DNA of 7,728 nt from Comamonadaceae bacterium. Lineage in GTDB: Bacteria; Pseudomonadota; Gammaproteobacteria; Burkholderiales; Burkholderiaceae_C. Numbering within the stretch: the first letter of the stretch is position 1; each line of letters opens with the position of its first letter. This document shows, piece by piece, positions 7,366 through 7,728 of this stretch. The position numbers and the translations under genes are program-made. A model generated the notes under the pieces. It was not told where the DNA came from, ran no database searches, and saw only the letters and a list, made by a program, of their open reading frames with translations. The stretch lies in NCBI GenBank assembly GCA_024642025.1, contig JAHEBY010000124.1, positions 1 to 7,728 of the forward strand. Reading direction: 5' to 3'.

Positions 7366-7400
7366 GGGAAGACAGAAGTAGAGGAACTCGGGTGTTGGAC

Positions 7401-7728
7401 CTACCAGCCCCACAGCAGTTTTTTTGCTACCCACCCTTTGTGCCCGCCCGCTTTATGCTCAACGCGAACCCAACCATTGCGGGTCTCGCGGGTTCTGAGT
7501 AGATCGTACCGGATCGCCTGGCCCACAATGCGGTGACTGGTGCCTGGACCTTTTCGAATGTTGGCCACCGCCGCTTTTACGACATGGTGTGGTATGCGGG
7601 CTGTAAGCGAGCGCGCAACCCAGCCGCGATCATTCTCAAAATCCCGCACATAGAGCCAACTGCCACGTTTTCTGATCACTTCAAGCGGATAGCCTTTTTT
7701 GAGTTCCCACTTAACCGCGGTGTGCGTG
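7401..7728 (-). CDS. SH3-domain (SH3b) protein, N-terminus outside window
   Basis: The frame is open to the right edge, so at least 108 residues are visible and the start lies beyond the window. Two bacterial SH3-type repeats are seen. The first, cut by the edge, reads THTAVKWELKKGYPLEVI...GSWLYVRDFENDRGWVARSL. The second reads VVKAAVANIRKGPGTSHRIV...TRNGWVRVEHKAGGHKGWVAKKLLW. Both carry the (G/N)xWxxV...GWV marks of the family, and the second also has the NIRKGPG(T/S) start. Such domains often bind peptidoglycan in exported proteins; a signal peptide would be in the missing part. A GTG at 7679 is in frame, but it would remove half of the first repeat, so it is not the start. It converges on the ompH-like gene across 35 bases, with no clear terminator. 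Confidence 0.8.
   Translation of the reverse strand, partial: THTAVKWELKKGYPLEVIRKRGSWLYVRDFENDRGWVARSLTARIPHHVVKAAVANIRKGPGTSHRIVGQAIRYDLLRTRETRNGWVRVEHKAGGHKGWVAKKLLWGW

Noticed and set aside
7390..7410. Possible hairpin in the gap between the ompH-like and SH3 genes
   Set aside because: Only two three-base pairings with an uneven internal loop; too weak for a terminator call.

Overview
This window looks like chromosomal DNA from an aerobic, aromatic-degrading betaproteobacterium, probably Burkholderiales and possibly Comamonadaceae. That placement is inferred from protein family resemblance: box-pathway genes, a beta-proteobacterial-type 3-hydroxybutyrate dehydrogenase and OmpH. The DNA is moderately GC-rich and gene-dense. 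I see no tRNA or rRNA gene, no insertion sequence, no CRISPR array and no phage gene.

Left part (1-3347, all + strand). The window opens inside the 3' end of boxC. It is followed by a complete boxB, the di-iron epoxidase subunit acting on benzoyl-CoA. These two genes belong to the aerobic CoA-dependent 'box' route for benzoate. A 53-base gap with a clear stem-loop separates them. Next come a short-chain dehydrogenase of the C-factor type (20 bases after boxB) and a prolyl-4-hydroxylase-like Fe(II)/2-oxoglutarate oxygenase (21 bases further on). All four genes could share one transcript, but the last two are not known members of the box pathway, and boxA does not follow boxB.

Middle (3348-4077). 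A GcvR-like double-ACT-domain protein is read on the - strand. It converges on the oxygenase across 20 bases, where a composite hairpin may act as a terminator. It is divergent from the next gene across about 182 bases that hold two separate inverted repeats with 7-base arms.

Right part (4078-7365, + strand). A patatin-like phospholipase with a DUF3734-type C-terminal part overlaps an acetoacetate decarboxylase by four bases (ATGA). A 3-hydroxybutyrate dehydrogenase follows. The last two enzymes act on ketone bodies: 3-hydroxybutyrate to acetoacetate, then acetoacetate to acetone and CO2. The patatin may supply the substrate or act on lipid or polyhydroxybutyrate, but this is inference. An OmpH/Skp-like periplasmic chaperone follows, away from the bam locus where such genes usually lie.

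Right edge. A - strand gene with bacterial SH3-type repeats converges on the ompH-like gene and runs out of the window.

Nothing here is a clear-cut unknown system. The points most worth a second look are the paired inverted repeats in the divergent region, the coupled patatin-decarboxylase-dehydrogenase cluster, the boxC-boxB stem-loop, and the displaced ompH-like gene.
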